From Pseudonocardia alni (GTDB taxonomy: Bacteria; Actinomycetota; Actinomycetes; Mycobacteriales; Pseudonocardiaceae): a DNA stretch of 64,000 nt. Each line of letters starts with the position of its first letter. Within the stretch, counting starts at the first letter, position 1. The notes beneath the pieces were generated by a model. The model was given only the letters and a program-made list of their open reading frames with translations. It was not told the DNA's origin and made no database searches. The stretch spans positions 4,464,001-4,528,000 of the forward strand of contig NZ_PHUJ01000003.1 in assembly GCF_002813375.1 (NCBI RefSeq). The letters are read 5' to 3'. This document shows, one piece after another, positions 13,692-27,017 of this stretch. The translations under genes and the position numbers were made by a program.

Positions 13692-13797
13692 GGGGTCTCC
13701 TCGGATCGATCGGCCGCGCCGCGGCAGCCGCGCCGACGTGGCGATGCAGGATCGCCACACCATCATTCTCGCGGCCGTGGTGTCACCTGTCCACGAG

Positions 13798-13807
13798 TGA
13801 TATATCT
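13798..13807. promoter_or_regulatory. Operator-like TGATATATCT upstream of the transporter
   Basis: Nine of ten positions match the TGATATATCA palindrome found before sdaA, glyA and purU. It lies in the 323-base space between the divergent transporter and Rieske ferredoxin genes, so it could act on either. Elsewhere in this space I see TTGACG at 13935-13940, a possible -35 box for the ferredoxin gene, and no further gene. Confidence 0.5.
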
Positions 13808-14014
13808 TTCGTCGACGGGCGGCCCGGAGTGTGCCGGTGCCGGTTTTCGGGGCTTTCCGGTCACCGGGGACAGCCGCTCACATTTCCACGTCGTGACGCC
13901 GATGCCTCGTCCGGGCCGGCCGAGAAATCGCTCGTTGACGGCTGCGACCTGCGGCCTCACCATACGGTTGCGCATGGCATGGCGAGTTTCGCGATAGGCA
14001 ACAGTGGAGGAAGC

Positions 14015-14368
14015 ATGATCTTCGTGGGCGAGCTGTCCGACCTCCCCGTCGGGGAGTCCGTTCGTGTCCAGGGGACGGTGCCCATCGCCGTCTTCAACGT
14101 CGACGGCGATCTCTACGCCATCGACGACACGTGCACCCACCAGGACGCCTCGCTGTCCGACGGATGGCTCGAGGACTGCGCGGTGGAGTGCCCGCTGCAC
14201 GCGGCCTGCTTCGACCTGCGGACCGGGATGCCGAGCGGAACGCCCGCGAAGACACCCGTCCGCACACACCAGGTGGTGATCGCCGACGGTGTGGTCCACG
14301 TCGTCGAGTCGGTCCCCGCCTCCGGTGCCGCGACCGGCGTCCGCTCGGGCGTACAGGTCGGCACCTGA
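14015..14368 (+). CDS. Rieske-type [2Fe-2S] ferredoxin
   Basis: The 117-residue protein is a small soluble ferredoxin of the kind that feeds Rieske oxygenases. The cluster ligands are CTHQDASL and CPLHAACF, i.e. the C-x-H and C-x-x-H pairs. ATG 14015 is preceded by GGAGG with four bases between. The stop overlaps the start of the reductase gene by one base (TGATG), so the two are coupled. They likely carry electrons from NAD(P)H to the GbcA-like oxygenase at 27193-28341, although that gene is 13 kb away. Confidence 0.93.
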   Translation: MIFVGELSDLPVGESVRVQGTVPIAVFNVDGDLYAIDDTCTHQDASLSDGWLEDCAVECPLHAACFDLRTGMPSGTPAKTPVRTHQVVIADGVVHVVESVPASGAATGVRSGVQVGT

Positions 14369-15537
14369 TGCGTGACGTCACGGTCGTCGGCGCCTCGCTC
14401 GCCGGCCTCGCCACGGCGCGAGCCCTGCGCGCCCAGGGCTTCACCGGGACGATCACGGTCGTCGGCGACGAGAAGCACGTCCCCTACGACCGCCCTCCGC
14501 TGTCCAAGGAGTTCCTCGCCGGGATCTCCGACGAGGACGCCATCGCCCTGACCGAGGACGACGACGCCGCGCTCGACGTGGTCTGGCGCCTCGGCCGCAC
14601 CGCACTCGCCCTCGACGGTCCGACCCGGACCGTCACCCTCGACGACGGCTCGACCCTCTCGGCGGACGCCGTCGTGCTCGCCACGGGCGCCCGCGCCCGG
14701 AACCTGCCGGGTGAGCTGCCCGGCGGGGTGCACACCCTGCGCACCCTCGACGACGCCCGCGCCCTGCGCGCCGACCTCGTCCCGGGCCGGCGGCTGGTGG
14801 TGATCGGCGCCGGGTTCGTCGGGGCCGAGGTCGCCTCGACCGCCCACGGCCTCGGTCTGGACGTCACGATCGTCGAGGCCGCCCCGGTGCCGTTGCAGCG
14901 GGCCCTCGGGCCCGAGATGGGCACCGCCTGCGGCCGCCTGCACGCCGCCGCCGGGGTGCCGCTGCACCTCGGCACGGGCGTGGCCCGGCTCGTCGGATCG
15001 CCCCGGGTCACCGGGGTCGAGCTCACCGACGGCCGCGCGCTGCCCGCCGACGTGGTCGTGGTCGGGATCGGTGCGATCCCGAACGTCGAGTGGCTGGAGG
15101 GCTCCGGCCTCGACCTCGACGACGGGGTCGTCACCGACGTCGCGGGCCGCACGACCCTGCCCGGCGTCGTCGCAGTGGGGGACTGCGCCAGCACCCATCG
15201 CGACTACACCGGCTCCCGGCTGCGCCTGGAGCACTGGACCAACGCGCTGCAGCAGCCGTCCGTCGCGGCCGCGGCGCTGCTCGGGACCGAGCACTCGCTG
15301 CCGACCCACCACGCGGTGCCCTACTTCTGGTCCGACCAGTACGGGCACAGCATCCAGTTCGCGGGACACCGGGTCGCGGACGGCTCGGTCCGGATCGACG
15401 ACGGCGACCCCGGGGCCGACGGCGGGTTCCTCGCCGTGTTCCTCGACGCCGCGGGGGAGGCCGTCGGCGTGCTCGGCGTCGACCGTCCCCGGCCCTTCGG
15501 GCGGATGCGCCGGGAGCTGGCGAAACGGCTCGCCTGA
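14368..15537 (+). CDS. NAD(P)H-dependent FAD ferredoxin reductase
   Basis: The 389-residue flavoprotein belongs to the oxygenase-coupled reductase group (BphA4/RhdA4-like). It has an FAD-binding GASLAGLATARAL near the N-terminus and the family's PYDRPPLSKEFLAG element near residue 40. The NAD-binding VVIGAGFVGAEVAS is mid-protein, and the second FAD motif is GVVAVGDCA. It would reduce the preceding Rieske ferredoxin. It resembles the orphan paralogue at 43811-45028. It is followed by a strong terminator, which separates it from glyA. Confidence 0.92.
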   Translation: MRDVTVVGASLAGLATARALRAQGFTGTITVVGDEKHVPYDRPPLSKEFLAGISDEDAIALTEDDDAALDVVWRLGRTALALDGPTRTVTLDDGSTLSADAVVLATGARARNLPGELPGGVHTLRTLDDARALRADLVPGRRLVVIGAGFVGAEVASTAHGLGLDVTIVEAAPVPLQRALGPEMGTACGRLHAAAGVPLHLGTGVARLVGSPRVTGVELTDGRALPADVVVVGIGAIPNVEWLEGSGLDLDDGVVTDVAGRTTLPGVVAVGDCASTHRDYTGSRLRLEHWTNALQQPSVAAAALLGTEHSLPTHHAVPYFWSDQYGHSIQFAGHRVADGSVRIDDGDPGADGGFLAVFLDAAGEAVGVLGVDRPRPFGRMRRELAKRLA

Positions 15538-15549
15538 CCCGGCACGTCA

Positions 15550-15587
15550 CCTGCGGCGCAGGTCCTCACGAGGACCTGCGCCGCAGG
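15550..15587 (+). terminator. 17-bp perfect hairpin terminator
   Basis: The arms 15550-15566 and 15571-15587 are perfectly complementary around a CACG tetraloop. It lies 13 bases after the reductase stop, a typical GC-rich actinobacterial terminator. Confidence 0.85.
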
Positions 15588-15625
15588 CGTGTCCGGACCC
15601 GCTCGCGCGCACCACGATCAGGCGC

Positions 15626-15677
15626 TTGACCTGCCGGGAGTGCCGTGCGAGGCTAACCGCAGACAGTTGATATATCA
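15626..15677 (+). promoter_or_regulatory. glyA-sox promoter with TGATATATCA operator
   Basis: TTGACC (15626-15631) followed by a GGCTAA-like -10 region around 15651-15656 would start transcription near 15663. The perfect palindrome TGATATATCA at 15668-15677 lies just downstream of that point and 31 bases before glyA, suiting a repressor. The operator assignment rests on repetition of the same ten bases at other promoters of the locus. Confidence 0.65.
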
Positions 15678-15707
15678 GTCTGCTGGAGAAGATATCTGGA
15701 GGTGCCC

Positions 15708-17012
15708 ATGACGACGTTCGCCGTGGATCGGGGTCCGTCGAACGGTGCGACGGGGGTCCTCGACGGGACGCTCGCCGAGACCGACCCGGAGGTGCACGCG
15801 GCCGTCGCCGCCGAGCTGGGTCGCCAGCGCGGCACCCTGGAGATGATCGCCAGCGAGAACTTCGCCCCGCTGGCCGTCATGCAGGCGCAGGGCTCGGTGC
15901 TCACCAACAAGTACGCCGAGGGCTACCCCGGCCGCCGCTACTACGGCGGCTGCGAGCACGTCGACGTCATCGAGCAGCTCGCCATCGACCGCGTGACGGC
16001 GCTGTTCGGCGCCGACTACGCGAACGTCCAGCCGCACTCCGGCGCCCAGGCCAACGCGGCCGCCATGGCCGCGCTGCTCGACCCGGGCGACACGATCCTG
16101 GGCCTCGACCTGGCCCACGGCGGGCACCTCACCCACGGCATGCGGCTCAACTTCTCGGGCCGCCTCTACGACGTCGCCGCCTACCACGTCCGCGCCGAGG
16201 ACCACCGCGTCGACATGGCCGAGGTGGAGCGCCTGGCCCACGAGCGCCGCCCGAAGCTGATCATCGCCGGCTGGTCGGCCTACCCGCGGCAGCTCGACTT
16301 CGCCGAGTTCCGGCGGATCGCCGACGCGGTCGGTGCGTACCTGATGGTCGACATGGCGCACTTCGCGGGCCTCGTCGCGGCCGGGCTGCACCCGTCGCCC
16401 GTGCCGTACGCCGACATCGTCACCAGCACCACCCACAAGACCCTCGGCGGCCCGCGCGGCGGCATCATCCTGGCCCGCGCCGAGCTCGCCAGGAAGCTCA
16501 ACTCGCAGGTCTTCCCCGGCCAGCAGGGCGGGCCGCTGGAGCACGTGATCGCGGCCAAGGCCGTCGCGTTCAAGCTCGCCGGTGAGCCCGCGTTCGCCGA
16601 GCGGCAGCAGCGCACCCTGTCCGGCGCTCGGATCGTCGCCGAGCGGCTGGTGACCGAGCCCGGCGTCGGCGTGGTCTCCGGCGGCACCGACGTCCACCTG
16701 GTCCTGGTCGACCTGCGCGACTCCGAGCTCGATGGCAAGCAGGCCGAGGACCGGCTGCACCGGGTCGGCATCACCGTCAACCGCAACGCCGTCCCGTTCG
16801 ACCCGCGCCCGCCGATGGTGAGCTCCGGGGTCCGGATCGGGACCCCCGCGCTGGCCGCCCGCGGCTTCGATGCCGAGGACTTCACCGAGGTCGCCGACAT
16901 CATCGCCCGCGCCCTGCGCCCCGACGCGGGCGACGCCGAGCTCGACGAGCTCGCCGCCCGCGTCACCGTCCTCGCCGACCGCCACCCCCTCTACCCGGAG
17001 CTGACGGCATGA
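15708..17012 (+). CDS. glyA: Serine hydroxymethyltransferase
   Basis: This PLP enzyme interconverts glycine plus 5,10-methylene-THF with serine plus THF. The 434-residue protein has the PLP lysine in [13 protein letters not shown] near residue 244 and the [12 protein letters not shown]-terminal signature. ATG 15708 is chosen because GGAGG lies five bases before it. It is the first gene of the glyA-soxBDAG unit and overlaps soxB by four bases (ATGA). It would use both products of sarcosine oxidation, glycine and methylene-THF, to form serine for SdaA. A second, housekeeping glyA probably exists elsewhere (inference). Confidence 0.97.
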   Translation: MTTFAVDRGPSNGATGVLDGTLAETDPEVHAAVAAELGRQRGTLEMIASENFAPLAVMQAQGSVLTNKYAEGYPGRRYYGGCEHVDVIEQLAIDRVTALFGADYANVQPHSGAQANAAAMAALLDPGDTILGLDLAHGGHLTHGMRLNFSGRLYDVAAYHVRAEDHRVDMAEVERLAHERRPKLIIAGWSAYPRQLDFAEFRRIADAVGAYLMVDMAHFAGLVAAGLHPSPVPYADIVTSTTHKTLGGPRGGIILARAELARKLNSQVFPGQQGGPLEHVIAAKAVAFKLAGEPAFAERQQRTLSGARIVAERLVTEPGVGVVSGGTDVHLVLVDLRDSELDGKQAEDRLHRVGITVNRNAVPFDPRPPMVSSGVRIGTPALAARGFDAEDFTEVADIIARALRPDAGDAELDELAARVTVLADRHPLYPELTA

Positions 17013-18280
17013 GCACCGAGAAGACCGGCACCGGGAACACGCCTCCCGGGGCGCACCTGCCCGAGCACCCCGACGTCCTGTGGCGCAACCCCGAGCCGAA
17101 GCGCTCCTACGACGTGGTCATCGTCGGCGGCGGCGGGCACGGGCTGGCCACCGCCCACTACCTGGTCAAGAACCACGGGATCACCGACGTGGCGGTGCTG
17201 GAGAAGGGGTGGCTCGCCGGCGGCAACATGGCCCGCAACACCACGCTGATCCGCTCCAACTACCTCCTGGACGAGTCGGCCTTCATCTACGAGCACGCCC
17301 TGAAGCTGTGGGAGGGGCTGGAGGAGGACCTCGGCTATCCGATCCTGTTCTCCCAGCGCGGCGTGCTGAACCTCGCCCACACCGAGCAGGACGTGCGCGA
17401 CTCGGTCCGCCGGGTCGAGGCGAACCGGCTCAACGGGATCGACGCCGAGTACCTCGGCCCCGACGACGTCGCGAAGATCTGTCCGATCGTCAACGTCTCG
17501 CACGACATCCGCTACCCGGTGCTCGGCGCGACCTACCAGCCCCGGGCCGGCATCGCCAAGCACGACTACGTCGCCTGGGGTTTCGCCCGTCGCGCCGACT
17601 CCGCCGGGGTCGACCTCATCCAGGACTGCGAGGTGCTGGACTTCGTCACCGAGGGCTCGGTCGAGGACGGGAACGCCCGGGTCACCGGGATCCGCACCAG
17701 CCGCGGCGACATCGCGTGCGGGCAGGTCGCGCTCTGCGCGGCCGGGCACACCTCGACCCTGCTCGACCGGCTCGGCGTGGACACCCCGCTGCAGTCGCAC
17801 CCACTGCAGGCGCTGGTGTCCGAGCTGCTCGAGCCGGTGCATCCGACGATCGTCATGTCGAACGCGGTGCACGTCTACGTCTCCCAGGCGCACAAGGGCG
17901 AGCTCGTGATGGGCGCCGGCGTCGACTCCTACAACGGCTACGGGCAGCGCGGCGCCTTCCACATCATCGAGCGGCAGATGGCCGCCGCCGTCGAGCTGTT
18001 CCCGGTGTTCGCGCGGGCGCACCTGTTGCGCAGCTGGGCGGGCATCGTCGACGTCACCCCGGACGCATCGCCGATCGTGGGCCGCACGCCGTACTCCAAC
18101 GTGCTGGTCAACTCCGGGTGGGGGACCGGCGGCTTCAAGGTGACGCCCGGGCTGGGCTGGTGCCTGGCCCACACCATCGCCACCGACGAGCTGCACCCGC
18201 ACATCGCCCCGTTCTCCCTCGACCGGTTCGTCACCGGCGCGCTCGTGGACGAGCACGGCGCCGCCGGCGTCGCCCACTGA
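17009..18280 (+). CDS. soxB: Sarcosine oxidase subunit beta
   Basis: This is the FAD/FMN-binding catalytic subunit of heterotetrameric sarcosine oxidase, which oxidises sarcosine to glycine and passes the methyl group to THF while making H2O2. The 423-residue protein has the dinucleotide-binding motif [17 protein letters not shown] near residues 33-50 and the [16 protein letters not shown] region that binds flavin. Its size is close to the 400-odd residues usual for the family. It overlaps glyA by four bases. Confidence 0.96.
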   Translation: MSTEKTGTGNTPPGAHLPEHPDVLWRNPEPKRSYDVVIVGGGGHGLATAHYLVKNHGITDVAVLEKGWLAGGNMARNTTLIRSNYLLDESAFIYEHALKLWEGLEEDLGYPILFSQRGVLNLAHTEQDVRDSVRRVEANRLNGIDAEYLGPDDVAKICPIVNVSHDIRYPVLGATYQPRAGIAKHDYVAWGFARRADSAGVDLIQDCEVLDFVTEGSVEDGNARVTGIRTSRGDIACGQVALCAAGHTSTLLDRLGVDTPLQSHPLQALVSELLEPVHPTIVMSNAVHVYVSQAHKGELVMGAGVDSYNGYGQRGAFHIIERQMAAAVELFPVFARAHLLRSWAGIVDVTPDASPIVGRTPYSNVLVNSGWGTGGFKVTPGLGWCLAHTIATDELHPHIAPFSLDRFVTGALVDEHGAAGVAH

Positions 18281-18297
18281 CCCCAGGAGCCACCACC

Positions 18298-18588
18298 GTG
18301 CAACTCATCGACTGCCCCTGGTGCGGCCCCCGCGAGGAGGTCGAGTTCCACTACGGCGGCCAGGCCCACGTCGAGTACCCGGCCGCGCCGGCCGAGCTCG
18401 ACGACGAGCAGTGGGCGCACTACGTGTTCTTCCGGGACAACCCGAAGGGCCCGCACGCCGAGCGCTGGAGCCACTCCGCCGGCTGCCGCCGCTGGTTCAA
18501 CGCCGTCCGTGACACCCACACCTACCGGTTCCTCGCCGTCTACCCGATGGGCGGGGTCCGGCCGCAGATCCCGGGGGCCCGAGCATGA
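18298..18588 (+). CDS. soxD: Sarcosine oxidase subunit delta
   Basis: This small subunit of 96 residues binds zinc. Its IDCPWCG motif near the N-terminus, a histidine near residue 19 and the later SAGCRRWF provide the ligands. GTG 18298 is preceded by an AGGAG stretch. It lies between soxB and soxA, the canonical soxBDAG order, and its last four bases overlap the soxA start. Confidence 0.95.
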   Translation: MQLIDCPWCGPREEVEFHYGGQAHVEYPAAPAELDDEQWAHYVFFRDNPKGPHAERWSHSAGCRRWFNAVRDTHTYRFLAVYPMGGVRPQIPGARA

Positions 18589-21360
18589 CCCGCGTCGACG
18601 GTTACGGTCGCATCGACCGGACCCGCACCCTGAACTTCGTCTTCGACGGCGAGAACTACTCCGGGCACCCGGGCGACACGCTGGCCTCGGCGCTGCTCGC
18701 ACACGGCGTGCGCGTGCTCGGCGGGTCGGTCAAGCTCGGCCGCCCGCGCGGCATCGGCGGGGCCTGGACCGAGGACCCCGTCGGCCTCGTGCAGATCGAG
18801 GAGCCGTTCCCCGAGCCGATGCTGCAGGCCGCCACCGTCGAGCTCCACGAGGGCCTGGTCGCCCGCGGCCTGAACGGTCAGGGCCGGCTCGCGACGGTGC
18901 CCGACACCGCGCGCTACGACCGTCGCCACGCCCACTGCGACACCCTGGTGATCGGCGCCGGCCCGGCCGGGCTGCTCGCCGCGCGCACCGCGGCCCGCCG
19001 CGGCGACCGCGTGGTGCTCGTCGACGACCGTCCGGAGGCCGGTGGCGCGCTCGTCCCGACCGACCGGATCGACGGGCGCGCCGCGCACCGCTGGGTCGCC
19101 GACGTCGTCGCCGAGCTCGCGGAGAACCCCGAGGTGCGCCACCTGCAGCGCACCACCGCCTTCGGCCACTACGACGACGGGTTCGTCCTGGCCCTGGAGC
19201 GGCGCACCGACCACCTCGGCGCGGCCGCCCCCACCCACCGGTCCCGCCAGCGGGTGCACCGGATCCGGGCCGGGCGGGTCGTCGTCGCGACCGGCGCGAT
19301 CGAGCGCCCCGTGGTGTTCGCCGACAACGACCGGCCGGGTGTCATGCTCGCGTCCGCGGCGCGGGAGTACCTGCACCGCTACGGCGTGCTCGCCGGACGC
19401 GAGGTCGTCGTGTTCACCACCGACGACGCCGCCTACCTCGCCGCCGCCGACCTGGCCGGGGCCGGGGCGCGCGTCACCCTCGTCGACGCCCGCGCCACGC
19501 CGCCCACCGAGCGCGCGCGGGAGTGCACCGAGGCCGGGGCGACCGTGACGGCCGGCGCCACCGTCGTCGGCTCCGACGGCGACGCCGCGGGCCGGGTGTC
19601 CGCCGCGCACGTCGCGACCGGCGACGGCACCGAGGTGCTGGCGTGCGACCTGCTGCTGGTCTCCGGTGGCTGGACGCCCACCGCGCACCTGTTCAGCCAC
19701 GTGCGCGGACAGCTCGTCTTCGACGCCGGCCTGGGCGCGTTCCGGCCCGGCGCCGCGATCGCGGGCACCGAGGTCGTCGGCGCCGCGAACGGTATCCTCG
19801 ACCTGGCGGGCTGCCTGGCCGAGGGCGCGGGCGGCGACGCCCCGAGCTGCGCCCCGGAGCCCGCGCGCACCCCCGGCCTGGTGCTGTGGCGCACCGCGGG
19901 TGACTCCGCGCGCCAGTTCGTCGACGTCCAGCGGGACGCGACCGTCGCCGACATCGAGCGGGCCGTCGGCGCCGGGCTCCGCTCGGTGGAGCACGTGAAG
20001 CGCTACACCACCATCGGCACCGCCCACGACCAGGGCAAGACCTCCGGCACCATCGCCTCCGGGATCACCTCGGAGCTGCTGGGCCGCCCGGCGGGCGACC
20101 TCGGGACCACCACGTTCCGCCCGCCCTACACCCCGGTGTCGTTCGCCGCGCTCGCCGGCCGCGAGCGTGGGGACCTGTTCGACCCGGTCCGCACCACCGC
20201 GGTGCACCCGTGGCACGTCGCACACGGCGCGGTGTTCGAGGACGTCGGCCAGTGGAAGCGGCCCCGCCACTTCCCGCGGGCCGGTGAGGACATGGATGCC
20301 GCGGTGCTGCGCGAGTGCGCCGCGGCCCGCCGCGACGTCGCGATCATGGACGGCTCCACGCTCGGCAAGATCGACGTCCAGGGCCCGGACGCGGACACGT
20401 TCCTCGACCTCGTCTACACGAACCTGATGAGCAGCCTGAAGGTCGGCCGCGTCCGCTACGGCGTCATGTGCGGCAACGACGGCATGGTCACCGACGACGG
20501 CACCGTGCTCCGCATCGCCGAGGACCGGTTCCTGCTCACCACGACCACCGGCGGCGCCGCCTCGGTGCTCGGCCACCTGGAGGACTGGCGCCAGACCGAG
20601 GTCCCGCACCTGAAGGTGAACCTCACGTCGGTCACCGAGCACTGGGCGGTGTTCCCGGTCGTCGGGCCCCGCTCGCGCGACGTGATCTCCGCAGTGTTCC
20701 CCGGTGTCGACGCCTCCGCCGCGGCGTTCGAGTTCATGACCTGGCGCGACACCGAGCTCGACGGGGTGCCGGTCCGGCTGGCCCGGATCTCCTTCTCCGG
20801 CGAGCTGGCGTTCGAGGTCAACGTCGACTCCCGGTACGGCCTGGCCGTGTGGGAGCGGCTGGTCGCGGCCGGCGAGCCGTACGGCATCACCCCCTACGGC
20901 ACCGAGACGATGCACGTGCTGCGCGCCGAGAAGGGCTACCCGATCATCGGGCAGGACACCGACGGCACCGTCTCCCCGCACGACCTGGGGATGAGCTGGG
21001 CGGTGTCGAAGAAGAAGGTCGACTTCGTCGGCAAGCGCTCCTTCGCCCGCGCCTCCAACACCGACCCGATGCGCAAGCACCTGGTCGGGCTGCTCCCCAC
21101 CGACCGCGGCACCCGGCTGCCCGAGGGGGCGCAGATCGTGGAGTTCTCGCCCGACGGCACCCTGCCCCCGCCGCCGGTCCCGATGCTCGGCCACGTCACG
21201 TCCAGCTACCTGTCCGCGGAGCTGGAGCGGCCGTTCGCGCTGGCCCTGCTCGAGGGCGGGCGCGACCGCATCGGCGACGTCGTGCACGTCCCGCACCAGG
21301 GGGCGCTGGTCCCGGTCGAGATCACCGGACCCGTCCTCGTCGACCCGGAAGGAGCCCGCC

Positions 21361-21371
<11 letters not shown>
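18585..21371 (+). CDS. soxA: Sarcosine oxidase subunit alpha
   Basis: The 928-residue subunit contains an N-terminal 2Fe-2S-like fold without cluster, an NAD-binding Rossmann region (TLVIGAGPAGLLAARTAARRG near residue 122), and a C-terminal aminomethyltransferase (GcvT-like) domain that binds THF. It receives the methylene group and makes 5,10-methylene-THF. Length and order are typical for heterotetrameric sarcosine oxidases. It overlaps soxD by four bases and soxG by eleven. A very long open frame on the opposite strand of this region is a GC-bias shadow. Confidence 0.96.
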
Positions 21372-24521
<3,150 letters not shown>

Positions 24522-24529
24522 CCCGCACG

Positions 24530-24560
24530 GCCCGGGGCCGGCCCCCCCGGGGCCCCGGGC
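24530..24560 (+). other. GC-rich hairpin between dimethylglycine oxidase and cyclodeaminase genes
   Basis: The arms 24530-24539 and 24551-24560 are perfectly complementary around an 11-base C-rich loop. It may attenuate read-through or protect the upstream message. The next gene begins 44 bases later on the same strand, so a full terminator is not certain. Confidence 0.35.
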
Positions 24561-24603
24561 CCCGACGTGCCACCCCCGTCGCACCGCCGCACGGAAGGAC
24601 CCC

Positions 24604-25212
24604 ATGCGTTCCGACACCCTCGACCGGTTCCTCTGGGACCTGGCCGCCCGCGTCCCCGCCCCGGGCGGCGGCGCGACGGCGGGCCAGCACCTCGCGCAGG
24701 CCGCCGCCCTGCTCGGCATGGTCGCCCGCCACACCGACGGCGAGCGAGACGCCGGGCACACCGACACCGTGCTCGACATCCGCAACCGGGCCGACGCGCT
24801 GCGCATCACCGGCCTCGGACTCGCCGAGGACGACGCCCGCGCGTTCGGCGCGGCCTACACGCTCGCGCGACACCGAGGAGGCGGGTCGGGCCCGCACCGC
24901 GGCGATCGCCGCCGCACTGGTCGAGGCGGGACGGATCCCGGCGCAGGTCATCCGCGCCGCGGAGCAGGTGGGCGACCTCGCCGAGCGGCTGCGGCCGATC
25001 GGCAACCCCCACGTGATCAGCGACGGGGGAGCCGCGGCCGACGCCGCCCGGGCCGCGGCCGGCACCGCCCGGCTCGACGTCGAGATCAACCTGGCGGCCT
25101 CACCGACCCGCCGGCGCGCGACGAGCTGTCCGCGGCACTGACCGGCGTCGACGACCTGCTGCGCCGGGCCGACACGGTGACCGACGACGTACGGGAGCAG
25201 ATCCGCCGATGA
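24604..25212 (+). pseudogene. Cyclodeaminase/cyclohydrolase (FTCD C-domain family), two compensating frameshifts
   Basis: The start (residues 1-87) matches the formiminotransferase-cyclodeaminase C-domain family: FLWDLAARVPAPGGGATAGQ and a MVARHT helix. The family sequence then continues in the +2 frame from about 24869 (DTEEAGRARTAAIAAALVEAG, later GNPHVISDGGAAADAARAA) and returns to the first frame at about 25096 (GLTDPPARDEL). An extra base near 24868 and a missing G near 25096 restore it. As written the frame is open for 202 codons, but 76 middle residues are scrambled. The family converts formimino-THF or methenyl-THF derivatives, so here it could supply the cyclohydrolase step between methylene-THF and formyl-THF. 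Sequencing error in GC runs cannot be excluded. Confidence 0.75.
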
Positions 25213-25225
25213 CCCACCCGCCCCA

Positions 25226-25255
25226 CGTCTGAGCGGGCGCGCGGAGGCTCAGACG
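25226..25255. terminator. Bidirectional hairpin between convergent genes
   Basis: The arms CGTCTGAGC (25226-25234) and GCTCAGACG (25247-25255) pair perfectly around 12 bases. The hairpin lies between the cyclodeaminase gene and the convergent gntR paralogue 2, including the latter's stop codon. Confidence 0.65.
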
Positions 25256-25914
25256 ACCTCGCGGACGGCCTTCTCGAACCCGATGACGTGCGCCCGGGCC
25301 CGGTCGGCGGCCTCGTCGGCCTGCTGCCCCGCGATGGCCCGCAGCAGGCCCGAGTGCTCGCCGACGTGCTGGTCGAAGTGCGTCATCCGGTCCAGGAACA
25401 GGCAGAAGATCCGGGTCGCCAGGTTGTCGTAGCGGATCAGGGTGTCCTCGAGGTGCGGGTTGGCCGCTGCGGAGTAGATCGTCCGGTGGACGTGCAGGTC
25501 CCAGCGCATCAGCTCGTCGCGGTCCAGGGTGCGCACGTCGATCCGGTCGATCGTGTCGGCCAGCTCGGCGAGGTCGGCCCGGATCGCGGGGCCGGAGTAC
25601 TCGGCGGCACGGCGCGCGGCGAGCGGCTCGAGCTGCACACGGATCTCGGAGATGTAGGCGAGGTCGGTGATGTCCACGCCGGTCGCGAACGTCCCTCGGC
25701 GCGGGTAGGAGACGACCAGCCGGTCGATCTCGAGCCGCTTGAGCGCCTCCCGGACGGGGGTGCGACCGACCTCGAGGGACTTCGCGAGGGCGACGTCGTC
25801 GATGGCCGTCATCGGCGGGATGTCGAGCATGATCAGCCGATCCCGGATCACCGTGTACGCCTTGTCGGCGAGGGACGTGTACTCCGGCTCGGCGTCGTCG
25901 GGAAGAGCGGTCAC
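25249..25914 (-). CDS. GntR-family regulator, FCD type (paralogue 2)
   Basis: The 221-residue protein is a paralogue of the regulator at 9555-10226. The DNA-reading parts GRTPVREALKRLE and RLVVSYPRRGTFAT are shared nearly residue for residue, while the FCD halves diverge more. It is divergent from purU, and the TGATATATCA palindrome at 25982-25991 lies between them. A TAATAT box (minus strand, 25926-25921) lies only seven bases before the GTG start, so its message is probably leaderless. Two regulators with one DNA code but different ligand domains could let the locus respond to two metabolites (inference). Confidence 0.9.
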   Translation of the reverse strand: MTALPDDAEPEYTSLADKAYTVIRDRLIMLDIPPMTAIDDVALAKSLEVGRTPVREALKRLEIDRLVVSYPRRGTFATGVDITDLAYISEIRVQLEPLAARRAAEYSGPAIRADLAELADTIDRIDVRTLDRDELMRWDLHVHRTIYSAAANPHLEDTLIRYDNLATRIFCLFLDRMTHFDQHVGEHSGLLRAIAGQQADEAADRARAHVIGFEKAVREVV

Positions 25915-25970
25915 GGTCCCATATTAACGCGACGGACGTGCCTAACAGTCAGCGGACGTGCCCACACCTC

Positions 25971-25991
25971 TTGACCAAGACTGATATATCA
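25971..25991 (+). promoter_or_regulatory. purU/gntR intergenic operator TGATATATCA
   Basis: TTGACC at 25971-25976 can serve as -35 box for purU, and the perfect palindrome TGATATATCA at 25982-25991 fills the spacer. It is also 68 bases upstream of the divergent gntR start. The flanks AAGACTGATATATCAAT match the sdaA site over more than the core ten bases. Confidence 0.65.
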
Positions 25992-26052
25992 ATGCACTGT
26001 TTACGCCGTGCCGCGGTTTCCGCGGACCGCGTCCGACCGAGGAGAGGCCGCC

Positions 26053-26901
26053 GTGTCCCGTTCCTTCATCCTGACCCTGAGCTGCCCGAACCGCACCGGC
26101 ATCGTGCGCGCGGTCAGCGCCTTCCTGTTCGAGCACGGCTGCGACATCGGCGAGTACCAGCAGTTCGACGACCCGCTGCGCGGCCGGCTCCACCTGCGCA
26201 CCCGGGTCGGCGCGGAGCACGACGTGGACCTCGACGCGATCAGCCGGGACTTCGAGGCGGTCGCGGCCGAGTTCGGGATGACGTTCACCTTCCACGACGG
26301 CGCCCCCGCCCGGATCCTGGTCATGGTCTCCAAGCTGGGCCACTGCCTCAACGACCTGATCTTCCGGTGGCGGGCGGGCAGCCTGGGCGCCGACATCGTC
26401 GCGGTCGTGTCCAACCATCCCGACCTGCGCCCGATGGCCGAGGCCGCCGGCCTGCCGTTCGTGCACGTCCCGGTCACCGCCGAGACCAAGCCCGAGGCCG
26501 AGGCGCAGCTGCTGTCGCTGGTCGACGCCTACGACGCCGAGCTGGTCGTGCTGGCCCGCTACATGCAGGTGCTCTCCGACGAGACCTGCAAGGCCCTCGA
26601 GGGCCGGGCGATCAACATCCACCACTCGTTCCTGCCCGGCTTCACGGGTGCCCGTCCCTACCACCAGGCCTACGCGCGCGGTGTGAAGCAGGTCGGCGCC
26701 ACGGCGCACTACGTGACCCCGGACCTGGACGAGGGCCCGATCATCGAGCAGGAGGTGATCCGGATCGACCACTCCTACGATCCGAAGGCCCTGCAGATGG
26801 TCGGCCGCGACGCCGAGGCGCTCGCCCTGTCCCGCGCGGTCCGCTGGCACTGCGAGCGCCGGGTGCTGCTGACCGGCGGCAGCACGGTCGTCTTCCGGTA
26901 G
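26053..26901 (+). CDS. purU: Formyltetrahydrofolate deformylase
   Basis: The enzyme hydrolyses 10-formyl-THF to formate and THF. The 282-residue protein has an N-terminal ACT domain (residues 1-90) and a formyltransferase-like catalytic domain with INIHHSFLPGFTGA, His-containing ATAHYVTPDLDEGPII and the terminal Asp region. GTG 26053 follows a GGAGAGG site. In a methyl-group oxidising cluster it recycles THF, freeing carrier for dimethylglycine and sarcosine oxidation. purU is a regular member of actinobacterial sarcosine oxidase clusters (established). Confidence 0.95.
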   Translation: MSRSFILTLSCPNRTGIVRAVSAFLFEHGCDIGEYQQFDDPLRGRLHLRTRVGAEHDVDLDAISRDFEAVAAEFGMTFTFHDGAPARILVMVSKLGHCLNDLIFRWRAGSLGADIVAVVSNHPDLRPMAEAAGLPFVHVPVTAETKPEAEAQLLSLVDAYDAELVVLARYMQVLSDETCKALEGRAINIHHSFLPGFTGARPYHQAYARGVKQVGATAHYVTPDLDEGPIIEQEVIRIDHSYDPKALQMVGRDAEALALSRAVRWHCERRVLLTGGSTVVFR

Positions 26902-26920
26902 CGCCCGCTCCGCGAGCCCA

Positions 26921-26953
26921 CGGCCCCGTCCCCGCACCGCGGGGGCGGGGCCG
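26921..26953 (+). terminator. Hairpin terminator after purU
   Basis: The arms 26921-26935 and 26939-26953 pair over 15 positions with one G-T pair, around an ACC loop. It lies 20 bases after the purU stop. Confidence 0.8.
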
Positions 26954-27017
26954 TTCCGCGCTCTCTCCGTCGTGCCTCGCCTGCCGCCGGCCGGCTCGGC
27001 GACGCCGCGCGTCTCGC

